A stretch of DNA of 61,148 bases from Gemmiger sp. An87 (lineage in GTDB: Bacteria > Bacillota > Clostridia > Oscillospirales > Ruminococcaceae). A model generated the notes under the pieces. That model was not told where the DNA came from, did not search any database, and was given only the letters and a program-made list of their open reading frames with translations. The stretch is taken from the NCBI RefSeq assembly GCF_002159185.1, contig NZ_NFHD01000019.1, positions 1-61,148 of the forward strand, given 5' to 3'. A program made the translations under genes and the position numbers. Shown in pieces: positions 50,519 through 58,490 of this stretch; position 1 is the first letter of the stretch; every line of letters begins with the position of its first letter.

Positions 50519-50646
50519 GCGGATTCTCCTTTCACACAACGATATCCCGGCTGCTGCCGGAATGATTCCGCCCCCGTTAGGACCACTCGAGGGCAATTGG
50601 CTTTCATCACACAACACATCGGGTTTTTCATACCACTTCGCCAATT

Positions 50647-50675
50647 ATTCTAGCATAATGAACAAACGCTATCAA
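50647..50675 (-). promoter_or_regulatory. Promoter of the frlA-like gene
   Basis: On the minus strand: -35 TTGATA (50670-50675), 17-base spacer, -10 TAGAAT (50647-50652), giving a leader of ~120 bases before the ATG at 50518. The remaining gap to 50900 holds nothing else that I can support. Confidence 0.75.
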
Positions 50676-50900
50676 TATAATTCCCGAAATAAAAAGCACA
50701 GTGCCCAAATTTTGGCGTTGTGCAGGAAAATCTCATTTTCTCTTTGTGGATAGTCCAACATTTGAATCCTCAAACCGTACGTTAATAAATAAACAGGCAT
50801 ACCGCTTTTGGGAATTTTTCCCACACACTTTTCTCCACCCTGTTTTCCGTTCCGTTTTCAGCCCTTTCTTTCTTCGCCGTCCGTCGATCTTTTTCGACAG

Positions 50901-50950
50901 AAAAGGGCGGGGTTCGAAAGGAATAAATCCATTCTGAACTCCGCCCTTTT
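50901..50950. terminator. Terminator of the frlD2-frlC-amidohydrolase-yjbQ operon
   Basis: A long hairpin (AAAAGGGCGG/CCGCCCTTTT plus an imperfect GTTC/GAAC continuation) lies ~26 bases after the yjbQ stop on the minus strand and separates that operon from the frlA-like promoter. Confidence 0.85.
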
Positions 50951-50975
50951 GCGTCCGCTTTGTTTTAACGCCTGC

Positions 50976-51398
50976 TCACTCTTGGATCATGACCAGGATG
51001 GTGCGTTTCGCCGGACCGTCAAACTCACAGAAATAGATATCCTGCGCACCGCCCCGAATCATTTCTCCCTCAACCAGAGGGAAATGACAATGATTTCCGG
51101 TGAGATACGCCTTCAGGTGACCGGTGGGATTGCCGGCCGTAGATCCGTAATCCCGCAGCATGCGGGCATGGCTGTACGGTGCATCCTCCGGCGCCTGCCG
51201 CTGCAGGAACAGCGCAATATCGCTTTCCAGGCATTCCAGGGCCTCGTTCACCGTAATTCCCGTGGTGGTGTGCTTGGTCAGCACGGTAACCATTCCGTTC
51301 TGAATCCCGCTTTCCTTTACGATCTGCTCCACCTGAGGAGTGATCACATCCATCTCGTTATAGGTTTTGGTCAAAAGTACGATTGGCTTGATATACAT
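50976..51398 (-). CDS. YjbQ (UPF0047) family protein
   Basis: The 140-aa protein has the family motifs TKHTTTGITVNE, GHLKAYLTGNHCHFPLVEGEMIRGGAQDIYFCEFDGPAKR. YjbQ proteins form trimers with a histidine/cysteine pocket and have weak thiamine-phosphate synthase activity; the physiological role is unsettled. Here it ends a catabolic operon (frlD-like, frlC-like, amidohydrolase, yjbQ), 21 bases after the amidohydrolase. I infer a hydrolase or lyase role on a sugar-derived intermediate. The ribosome site AAAGGAG is strong. Confidence 0.9.
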   Translation of the reverse strand: MYIKPIVLLTKTYNEMDVITPQVEQIVKESGIQNGMVTVLTKHTTTGITVNEALECLESDIALFLQRQAPEDAPYSHARMLRDYGSTAGNPTGHLKAYLTGNHCHFPLVEGEMIRGGAQDIYFCEFDGPAKRTILVMIQE

Positions 51399-51419
51399 TG
51401 CCCCTTCTCCTTTCCACCC

Positions 51420-52271
51420 TTACAGAGAACCGCCCAAAAACTCCAGGGCGTTACCACCCCGAATCAGCTCCAGCGTACTGTCCCGCAACCCCAGCTGATC
51501 CAGTGCCTGGGCCATGCGAATCTGTTCAAAGCGAGGATTGTTGGACCCGAACATGACCTGGTGGCGCAGAGATCGATCGATCCAGGTGACCGGGATATCC
51601 CGCGTAAAGGTCTGCTGATAAAACTCCCGGGCACAGTCAAAATAAAGCGCACCGGTGTCGGCGTACACGTTGGGATACTTCACCATCAACATCGCAGTCT
51701 CCCGCACCCAGGGCCATGCAAAATGACCCAGACAGATGCGCAGTTTGGGATGCCGGGCTGCCACCTCCTCAAAGCAGAGAGGATGGCAATACCTGGTCAG
51801 TGTATCCGGCTCCCAGGAAAGGCCCGCATGGAACATCACCGGCCGGTCATACTGTTCGCACAGCGCATAGATCGGCTCCAACCGCTCGTCGGCAGGATAG
51901 AAATGCTGGCGGCCGGGATGAAGATTCACGCCTCGCAGCTTCAAATCCGCAAAGGCATGCTCCAGCCGGTCCACCGCGCCCGGTGCAAGCGGATCCGCTC
52001 CCGCAAATCCGATAAAGCGGTCCGGCGCCAGTCCAACCAGTTGATGGATCTCTTCATTGCTCACCAGCGTATCCCCCACCGTGCTGGTGTAATCCTGGCC
52101 CAACAGGCAGAGTCGGTCCAGCCCGGCGCAGCGCATCTGGTTGAAGATATGCTCCAGCGGGGCGGTTCCGTTGCGGTGGATATCCAGTTCCCGATGGCGC
52201 AGTTCCTCTCGCTGCTCGTCCTGGTTGATGGGTTCAAAAAATGCGGGATGTACATGAATATCGATAAACAA
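51420..52271 (-). CDS. Amidohydrolase-2 family metal-dependent hydrolase
   Basis: This TIM-barrel hydrolase begins LFIDIHVHPAF with the HxH metal pair. It has a histidine in VMFHAGLSWEP, HF in RICLGHFAWPW and a late FGSNNPRFE segment, where the usual aspartate is replaced by asparagine. The family (ACMSD/uronate-isomerase-like) includes decarboxylases, lactonases and hydrolases. The open frame reaches an ATG at 52319 inside the frlC-like gene, with no ribosome site there. A TTG at 52271 preceded by AAGGA gives a natural N-terminus. It is third in the operon, after the FrlC-like gene. Confidence 0.82.
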   Translation of the reverse strand: MFIDIHVHPAFFEPINQDEQREELRHRELDIHRNGTAPLEHIFNQMRCAGLDRLCLLGQDYTSTVGDTLVSNEEIHQLVGLAPDRFIGFAGADPLAPGAVDRLEHAFADLKLRGVNLHPGRQHFYPADERLEPIYALCEQYDRPVMFHAGLSWEPDTLTRYCHPLCFEEVAARHPKLRICLGHFAWPWVRETAMLMVKYPNVYADTGALYFDCAREFYQQTFTRDIPVTWIDRSLRHQVMFGSNNPRFEQIRMAQALDQLGLRDSTLELIRGGNALEFLGGSL

Positions 52272-52305
52272 AGGTCCTTCACATCCTTTCCGTTGATTCG
52301 ACGGG

Positions 52306-53139
52306 TCACATACCCGCATGTGCCATCATAGCGCGCACGTTTTCCACCGCTCGGCGGGCATACATGCGGGGTTCGTTGATATACCCCAGCACCAGCTCCA
52401 GTGTGGCAGTTCGGTCGTAACCGATACGAGCCAGTTCGTGGAACATCTCCTGCAGAGGCATGCTTCCCTCACCGGGCATAATATGGCTGTCCGTTCCCTG
52501 TTCCCCGTCAATGATGTGCATATGATCCATCTTGTCCCCCAGCTTGTCAAAGTAGGCCATGATGCTCTCATGCTGCACAAAAGGCGGCACCACGTCGCAC
52601 ATGCCCACCACGTACGGGTTGTCGATCCGGCGGAACAGTTCGGCCAGATCGTTGGCCCGGGTAAAGAAGTTTGACTCATACGGGGTCAGCGCTTCCACGG
52701 TCAGCTTTACCCCCACCTTCGCCGCATGCTCTCCCAGTTCCCGGATGGTCTTTTCCAGACGGGGCCATAACTCGTCGTAGGTGGCAAGATACCCACCGTT
52801 GGCGGGGCTGGTCAGCATATATTCCGCCCCCATCTCCTTGGCCATGTCCAGGCACAGTTTCAGATATTCCACCGCGTCTTCCCGCTGGGCCTCGCTGCCA
52901 ATCATGTAGTTGTAGGGGTAAGCATTGTGTTCCGGGGTGTAGCCCAGCACCGGCATCTCATATTTCTCAATCAGACGCCGCACCTCGTTGATATCGCCCG
53001 CCTTCAGATCCGGTGCATAGGCGTGAGGCCGCCCTCCCCAAAGCTCTATGTAATCATAGCCGAATTCCTTTGCATCCTGGAAGCAATGTTCCAACGGGTT
53101 GCGCTGGTAACCGGATGTGAACATACCAAGTTTCATCAT
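52306..53139 (-). CDS. frlC: FrlC-like fructosamine 3-epimerase (TIM-barrel isomerase)
   Basis: This 277-aa xylose-isomerase-type barrel has MKLGMFTSGYQRNPLEHCFQDAKEFGYDYIELWGGRPHAYAPDLKAGDI, very close in pattern to E. coli FrlC, which interconverts fructoselysine and psicoselysine. Metal ligands are visible: E in VEALTPYESN, D in GMCDVVPPF, H in HMHIIDGEQG and E in TLELVLGYINEPRMYARRA. GGAGGG supports the start. It follows the FrlD-like kinase by 45 bases in the same operon. Confidence in the subfamily is high because the N- and C-terminal signatures both match. Confidence 0.9.
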   Translation of the reverse strand: MMKLGMFTSGYQRNPLEHCFQDAKEFGYDYIELWGGRPHAYAPDLKAGDINEVRRLIEKYEMPVLGYTPEHNAYPYNYMIGSEAQREDAVEYLKLCLDMAKEMGAEYMLTSPANGGYLATYDELWPRLEKTIRELGEHAAKVGVKLTVEALTPYESNFFTRANDLAELFRRIDNPYVVGMCDVVPPFVQHESIMAYFDKLGDKMDHMHIIDGEQGTDSHIMPGEGSMPLQEMFHELARIGYDRTATLELVLGYINEPRMYARRAVENVRAMMAHAGM

Positions 53140-53184
53140 GACAAAACCCTCCTGTTATGAATTTGTTCTCTATGAATGCGTATC

Positions 53185-54012
53185 TCAGTCTGTGACCCAA
53201 GGTTCAAAAACCTGCACCACATTGGAAGCTACCGTCGCTCCCTGCTTCAGGCAAGCTTCCAGCGCTGCCCCCTTCATATACTGATACAAAAATCCGGCGA
53301 TGAAGCTGTCGCCCGCACCCACGGTATTGACCACCTCAGCCGCCGGCACCACGCCAAACTGGACAAACTGCCGGCCATCGTAAGCCAGACTGCCCAATTC
53401 CCCGAATGTGGCCACTGCGACCTTCATGCCTCGATCCACTTTGTCCTTCAGATAGCCCTCGATGAATTCGTCCCGCTGTTTATGGTACGAATAAAACCCG
53501 ATGTCCACATAAGGAAGTGTACTCTCCACCAGAGGATGATCTAGTCGATCGGCATAGTCAAAACTGATTACCGCCTGGCTGCAACTGCGGATCTTGGGCA
53601 GTGCATCCTGGGCATTTCCCCACAGTGCGGTGTGCACCAGATCATGCCCGGCAGCAAATGCGATGTCCTCCTCATCAAACACGATATGTTCCAGGACTCC
53701 TTCGATGTAATCTCCATGTACCCGGTCATTGCCATTCAACGTCATATAGGTGATGGCGGTGGGGCCTTGTCCCACCTTCAGATGGCTCACATCCAAACCT
53801 TCGCCCTTCAGGGTGTTCACCATCCACTGCCCGTTCTCATCGCTGCCGGTAGTGCTGATGATGGAGGTCTTCATCCCCAATTTCTGCAGGTTGACCCCGG
53901 TGTCCACCACGTTGCCCGTGGGATACTTGCGATCATGGAACACGTTTCCCTGTCGGTCCACGTATTCCGTGTAGTGGTCGATACAGTTGTCACCAATCAT
54001 TGCTGCTCGCAT
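53185..54012 (-). CDS. frlD: PfkB-family kinase, FrlD-like (second copy)
   Basis: This 275-aa kinase starts MRAAMIGDNCIDHYTEYVDRQGNVFHDRKYPTGNVVDTGVNLQKLG. It has NDRVHGDYIEGVLEHIVFDEEDIAF, FDYADRLDHPL and the catalytic NTVGAGDSFIAGFLYQY. FrlD of E. coli shares GDNCVD, DRVFGDYTEGV and the F(D)YADK-like segments. GGGAGG supports the ATG at 54012, and the longer frame to 54075 is rejected. It is the first gene of a four-gene operon with its own promoter. The two FrlD-like copies differ enough to suggest different substrates. Confidence 0.88.
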   Translation of the reverse strand: MRAAMIGDNCIDHYTEYVDRQGNVFHDRKYPTGNVVDTGVNLQKLGMKTSIISTTGSDENGQWMVNTLKGEGLDVSHLKVGQGPTAITYMTLNGNDRVHGDYIEGVLEHIVFDEEDIAFAAGHDLVHTALWGNAQDALPKIRSCSQAVISFDYADRLDHPLVESTLPYVDIGFYSYHKQRDEFIEGYLKDKVDRGMKVAVATFGELGSLAYDGRQFVQFGVVPAAEVVNTVGAGDSFIAGFLYQYMKGAALEACLKQGATVASNVVQVFEPWVTD

Positions 54013-54088
54013 CGTTTCGTTACCTCCCGTATACTTGATTTTCGAATAGATGAGTCGCATTTCGTTGCAAACCACTTTTCTGAAAATT

Positions 54089-54118
54089 AGTATAGCGCCG
54101 GGTAAACTAGAGGGTCAA
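54089..54118 (-). promoter_or_regulatory. Promoter of the frlD2-frlC operon
   Basis: On the minus strand: -35 TTGACC (54113-54118), 18-base spacer, -10 TATACT (54089-54094), ~75 bases before the ATG. Confidence 0.7.
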
Positions 54119-54192
54119 TCACGAGCTTAACCAAAAAAAATCAGGTATTCTCCGTGGAAAGAGAGAAAACTGGTGTGCTTTTTCTTCCGCGC

Positions 54193-54954
54193 TCAGACCA
54201 GTTCCCGGGAATCTGGCTCCCCAGCCCGCAAAATCCCCTCGAAACCGAACTGGTCGTTGCGAATCACCGCAGAAAAGGATTCGATAGGAATTCCATAGTC
54301 ATCCCGTGTTACGCCCCGCAGCAGGAGTAACGGCTGCAACACCGGAATCTGTAGTAATTCGGCTTCCATCTCATCTGCATAAGTAATACTCAGCGTCTGG
54401 TTACCGGAATCTGCATAAATCCCATACTCTGTAGCCATAATCTCAAACAGGCTGTTCTTAGCCAAATCAAACCGTTCCAGATCCCGTACTCGCAACGCAG
54501 ATAGATATGTGGTTTCCAAAATGGCCGGCGTGCCATCCAGAAAACGCAGCCGACAAAGTCGATAGGCCTCACCCGCCTCGTTCAGTTTCAGGAGCCTCGC
54601 CACTCGTGGCACAGGCTTGAGCCTTTCCATGGAGATTACTCGGCTGGTAAATTGACGTCGGTTCTGTTGCAGGAAATACCACAAAGGTTCAAAATCATAG
54701 AGATTGCGCCGAAAACGTGGCATTGCCACAGTAAATCCGCTCCCCTTCCGACGGGTCAACTTTCCCTCACCCGCCAAACATCGAATAGCCGTACGCAGTG
54801 TATCACGGTGGCAGCCAAGTTCCTTCGCCAACGACTCTTCACTGGGTAGGCGCTGGCCTGCCTGCAGCCTGCCACTTTCAATCCAATATTCCAGCTGCTC
54901 AGCGATTCCGCTCCAACTTGCTCGTCGGGACGTCTCGTCTTTTTTCATTACCAT
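54193..54954 (-). CDS. GntR/UTRA-family regulator (third of three)
   Basis: This 253-aa protein has a GntR HTH (IAEQLEYWIESGRLQAGQRLPSEESLAKELGCHRDTLRTAIRCLAGEGKL) and a UTRA domain (AYRLCRLRFLDGTPAILETTYLSALRVRDLERF, ending AVIRNDQFGFEGI). A GGGGGGAG site precedes the ATG. It lies between two catabolic units: the frlD2-frlC operon downstream on the same strand and the amidohydrolase-antiporter-isomerase operon on the opposite strand. Its promoter carries a perfect palindrome, so autoregulation is likely. Confidence 0.93.
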   Translation of the reverse strand: MVMKKDETSRRASWSGIAEQLEYWIESGRLQAGQRLPSEESLAKELGCHRDTLRTAIRCLAGEGKLTRRKGSGFTVAMPRFRRNLYDFEPLWYFLQQNRRQFTSRVISMERLKPVPRVARLLKLNEAGEAYRLCRLRFLDGTPAILETTYLSALRVRDLERFDLAKNSLFEIMATEYGIYADSGNQTLSITYADEMEAELLQIPVLQPLLLLRGVTRDDYGIPIESFSAVIRNDQFGFEGILRAGEPDSRELV

Positions 54955-54982
54955 CCGTCGGCTCCCCCCTTCCTTCTTTTCC

Positions 54983-55000
54983 GGCAGTAGTGATACTGCC
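54983..55000. promoter_or_regulatory. Palindrome at the GntR transcription start, candidate operator
   Basis: GGCAGTA-N4-TACTGCC is a perfect inverted repeat at about +4 to +21 of the inferred GntR transcript, where a bound repressor would block elongation. Confidence 0.55.
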
Positions 55001-55010
55001 AGTTTCGATT

Positions 55011-55040
55011 ATCATATACTTCCACTCCCAGCCAAGTCAA
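55011..55040 (-). promoter_or_regulatory. Promoter of the third GntR gene
   Basis: On the minus strand: -35 TTGACT (55035-55040), 18-base spacer, -10 TATGAT (55011-55016). Confidence 0.7.
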
Positions 55041-55167
55041 GAAATTCCATTCGTCCTGACCCGAGGAGTTGGTTCATCTGAAATCGACCAAAGCAGACCA
55101 ATTTTTGGCAGCCTGAAAAATTCCGTTTTTCCTTTCTGTGTCATCCTCCAAAAATGATTTTAACACC

Positions 55168-55202
55168 TTGAAATGACCGAATGCCCATGCTATCATTTGG
55201 TC
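55168..55202 (+). promoter_or_regulatory. Promoter and overlapping palindrome of the amidohydrolase-antiporter-isomerase operon
   Basis: -35 TTGAAA (55168-55173), 17-base spacer, -10 TATCAT (55191-55196). A palindrome GACCGAATG-N10-CATTTGGTC (one mismatch, 55175-55202) spans the spacer and -10, a likely repressor site. The leader of ~150 bases ends with a TTAGCA/TGCTAA hairpin (55323-55337) touching the ribosome site AAGGAG. Confidence 0.65.
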
Positions 55203-55351
55203 AAATTCAGGACAGCGTGTCAGGACCAACACCGCCTGAAATACATAACACACCGGGCTTACCACTTCGGATTTTCTTGCAAAACATTGCGCGGTACGCT
55301 GACCACTTCATTCCAGCGTCCGTTAGCAAAATGCTAAGGAGTGACGTAAGT

Positions 55352-56914
55352 ATGGCAGAACATACGCAGATCGTGCTGAGATCCAACTGTATCTTCGACG
55401 GGGCTGGCGCAGAACCATTCTCCGGATATGTGGTTATCCGGGATGAGCGTATCCTGCAGGTTGTACAGGGGGATCTTCCCTCCGAATTGGCCGATGGCTC
55501 CACCGTGTACGAACTGGGGAACCGGACCATCTGCCCCGGCTTTGCCGACGCGCATACCTTTTTTACCGGATGGGCGCTGAACTATCTTGGCGTGGACCTC
55601 TCCCCCGCTACAGACAGCAGTCAGATCGGTCAGATAGCACTGACCTATGCCAACAGCCTTCCACCTGAGAAACCGGTGTGGGGGCATGGCTGGGACCCGA
55701 CCATTGTCACCGGCGGACCTCAGAATCTGGACCGTGTTTTTCCGGACCGTCCCGCCGTGCTGTTTGCCGCAGGCGCTGAGACTTTCTGGATCAATAGCGC
55801 TGCAATTCAGCGGTACGGCTTTGACAACAGCGCCGACTGCAATGAGGTCTTCTGGCGACTGATGGAAGAGTTTCTGGCCGACCATGCCTTCTCCAAACCG
55901 TTGTTCCAACATTATATGCAGATGCTGAACCGTCGAGGTGTAACCTCGGTCAAGGAGATTGGCTATGATACCTTCAGCACCTTCCCGGAGGTGCTGGAGC
56001 AACTGGAACGGGACAACGCTATGACGCTGCGCGTGCACTTTATGAGTCAGCCCGTCAAAGAAGGCGCAAATCTGGATTACGCACGCCGGATGCGGCAGCG
56101 GTTCCAGGGTGAGTTCGTCCGATTTTCCGGCTTTAACCGCATGACTGACGGCTCTATCAGCCAGATGTGTGGATATCTGAAACAGCCTTATCGCTGTGCA
56201 CCGGATACACAGTGTGCTCAAGAAATCGACTGGGCACTGATCGAGCGCGAGGTGCTGCAGGCCGACGCGGAAGGCTTCCGTTTTTCGCTGAACGCACAGG
56301 GCGACGCCGCTGTGGCGCGCGTGCTGGATATTTACGAAAAATGCTGCCGAGACTCCCGAGGAAAGGTGTGTAACCGGCATGCCATTACCGAAGCGGAATT
56401 CAGCGATCCACAGGACCTGGAACGAATGGGCCAATTGGGTGTAATTTGCGAATTTTATCCTCAAATTCAATCCATCGCCGACCGTGCGGGCAAGGTGGGT
56501 ATGATCGAGGAAAAGCTGGGCACTGAGCGCGGGGCTGGTTACTGGAATCGGCGCAAAATGGCGGACAGCGGCGTCTTGCTGTGCTGTGGCACCGATCTTC
56601 CTCTGGTCATTGATGACATCCCACAGTCCTTGTATCACAGTGTCACCGGAAAATTTCCTGAAGGTGGCGAGCCCTTCCACCCGGAGAACACACTGACAGT
56701 TAGCGAAGTATTACAGGCCTGGACAAGCGGCGGCGCATACGATATGTACCGTGAAGGGGACACCGGTACACTGGCGCCGGGCAATAAGGCAGACATCGCC
56801 GTTCTTGACGCTAACGTCTTTGCGATGCCTATCGATGAGGTCCGTAAGGCCAAGGTCTGTCTCACTTTGGTGAACGGCGCCGTTGTATACGACGTCTGGT
56901 CTACGGAGGGATAA
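55352..56914 (+). CDS. Amidohydrolase-3 (YtcJ-like) family protein with altered metal ligands
   Basis: This 520-aa protein has the YtcJ-type layout: a small beta-domain start (VLRSNCIFDGAGAEPFSGYVVIRDERILQV), PGFADAHTFFTGW, GHGWDPTIVTGGP, a TIM barrel, and a C-terminal SEVLQAWTSGGAYDMYREGDTGTLAPGNKADIAVLDANVF. The usual HxH motif here reads HTF, and the usual HxxGD reads NAQGD. Two classical metal-ligand histidines are therefore replaced, while RHAITEAEF and CGTDLPL remain. AAGGAG supports the ATG at 55352. It is the first gene of a plus-strand operon with the antiporter and isomerase, four bases before the former. Confidence 0.85.
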   Translation: MAEHTQIVLRSNCIFDGAGAEPFSGYVVIRDERILQVVQGDLPSELADGSTVYELGNRTICPGFADAHTFFTGWALNYLGVDLSPATDSSQIGQIALTYANSLPPEKPVWGHGWDPTIVTGGPQNLDRVFPDRPAVLFAAGAETFWINSAAIQRYGFDNSADCNEVFWRLMEEFLADHAFSKPLFQHYMQMLNRRGVTSVKEIGYDTFSTFPEVLEQLERDNAMTLRVHFMSQPVKEGANLDYARRMRQRFQGEFVRFSGFNRMTDGSISQMCGYLKQPYRCAPDTQCAQEIDWALIEREVLQADAEGFRFSLNAQGDAAVARVLDIYEKCCRDSRGKVCNRHAITEAEFSDPQDLERMGQLGVICEFYPQIQSIADRAGKVGMIEEKLGTERGAGYWNRRKMADSGVLLCCGTDLPLVIDDIPQSLYHSVTGKFPEGGEPFHPENTLTVSEVLQAWTSGGAYDMYREGDTGTLAPGNKADIAVLDANVFAMPIDEVRKAKVCLTLVNGAVVYDVWSTEG

Positions 56915-56917
56915 GCC

Positions 56918-58453
56918 TTGACATCTGTATACGCGGGGGCACTTTCCATTCTTCCTCCAGTTCTGGCTATCGTACTGGCTCTGCTCACCAAGGAAGTTGT
57001 CTCCTCTCTGTTGATTGGTATTTTGTCCGGCACGATTATTTATGCAGTAATGGCGGAGCTAAATCCGGTTGTAGCACCAATTCAGATCATGTTCGACATG
57101 ACAATACAAACTGTGGACCTATATATCATTCTGTTCTGTTGTCTGCTGGGGGCCCTGGTCCACGTCGTCTCCATGGCTGGTGGCTCCATTGCTTACGGCA
57201 ATTGGGCCAGCCGCAAGCTGAAAAGCAAGCGCTCGGCTATGCTGGCCACCGGGTTGTTGGGCTGCCTCATTTTCATCGACGATTACTTCAATTGTCTTAC
57301 TGTCGGCACCGTCATGCAGCCAGTCACTGACCATCACCGAGTTTCCCGGGCGAAGCTGGCTTATATCATCGACAGCACTGCTGCCCCAGTCTGCATTATC
57401 GCCCCCATTTCCTCCTGGGCAGCAGCTGTGGGCAGCAATCTGCGGGATACCGCCGCCTTCCCTAGTGATTTTGCCGCATTCTGTGCTACTATTCCATACA
57501 ATCTCTATGCGCTGTTGACCATTGTTACCGTAATCGTTGTTTGCTCTGCACACCTGGATTTTGGTCGGATTGCCCAGCTAGAAGCCCGTGCTGAACAGAC
57601 GGGCGACTTGGGTGTGGTGAATTCTTCCGCTCAGGAACTCCCTCAGGGTAGCCGCCAGGGTCGAGTATGGGATATGTTACTCCCTATCGGCATGCTGATT
57701 CTTTGCTCGATCCTAAGTATGCTTTACAGCGGTGGCTTTTGGGGGACAGACCCTGCCTTCTACGGCAACTTCTCCGCGGCGTTGGGCAACTGTAACGCTG
57801 GCCAAGCTCTCACCTGGGGTGGATTTGCAGCGTTACTTTGCGCCTTTGTGCAATTTGTTCCCCGTGGGTTGATACGCTTTCGTGACTTCATGGACGGCGT
57901 GACCAAAGGGATCGCCGCCATGGTTCCCGCCATCATGATTTTGGTCCTTGCCTGGACCATCAGTGGTGTTTGCCGAGACCTACTGCAAACAGATGTATTT
58001 GTAAAAAACATCATGGCAGCCAGCAACATTCCCGGTGCAGTTCTTCCCGCACTGATTTTTGTGGCAGCAGCCTTCCTGAGCTTTTCCACCGGAACTGCTT
58101 GGGGCACCTTTGGAATCCTGATTCCTATTATCATTCCAGTGGCAGCTACTCTGAGCCCAAATCTGGTCATCGTTTCTCTGTCGGCCACTCTGGGTGGAAG
58201 CGTTTTTGGCGATCACTGCTCTCCTATTTCAGACACAACCATTTTGTCCAGTACAGGTGCTGGCTGCAATCATCTGGAACATGTGACTACCCAACTGCCC
58301 TACGCTCTATTGGTAGGCGCCTGTTGCATTGTCGGCTATCTGGTAGCAGGATTCACTAATGGCAATCTACCGTTGATGCTTCTAACCAGCCTTAGCTGCT
58401 TGCTGACCACCCTTTTTATTCTTCATCGCCAAAGTGTATGTTCTTCTCTATAA
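56918..58453 (+). CDS. NhaC-type Na+/H+ antiporter family transporter
   Basis: This 511-aa protein has ~12 membrane segments. Its conserved IFIDDYFNCLTVGTVMQPVTDHHRVSRAKLAYIIDSTAAPVCIIAPISSWAA and the late FSTGTAWGTFGILIPIIIP and GSVFGDHCSPISDTTILSS are typical of NhaC/TetR-type proteins. It starts with TTG, preceded by GGAGGGA, three bases after the amidohydrolase stop, so it is coupled. In operons like this, family members often carry small organic acids or amino acids in exchange for ions and do not regulate pH. I infer import or export of the amidohydrolase substrate or product. Confidence 0.88.
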   Translation: MTSVYAGALSILPPVLAIVLALLTKEVVSSLLIGILSGTIIYAVMAELNPVVAPIQIMFDMTIQTVDLYIILFCCLLGALVHVVSMAGGSIAYGNWASRKLKSKRSAMLATGLLGCLIFIDDYFNCLTVGTVMQPVTDHHRVSRAKLAYIIDSTAAPVCIIAPISSWAAAVGSNLRDTAAFPSDFAAFCATIPYNLYALLTIVTVIVVCSAHLDFGRIAQLEARAEQTGDLGVVNSSAQELPQGSRQGRVWDMLLPIGMLILCSILSMLYSGGFWGTDPAFYGNFSAALGNCNAGQALTWGGFAALLCAFVQFVPRGLIRFRDFMDGVTKGIAAMVPAIMILVLAWTISGVCRDLLQTDVFVKNIMAASNIPGAVLPALIFVAAAFLSFSTGTAWGTFGILIPIIIPVAATLSPNLVIVSLSATLGGSVFGDHCSPISDTTILSSTGAGCNHLEHVTTQLPYALLVGACCIVGYLVAGFTNGNLPLMLLTSLSCLLTTLFILHRQSVCSSL

Positions 58454-58490
58454 GATACTCATTTCATTTTGAAAAAGGAGAGGTTGCACC

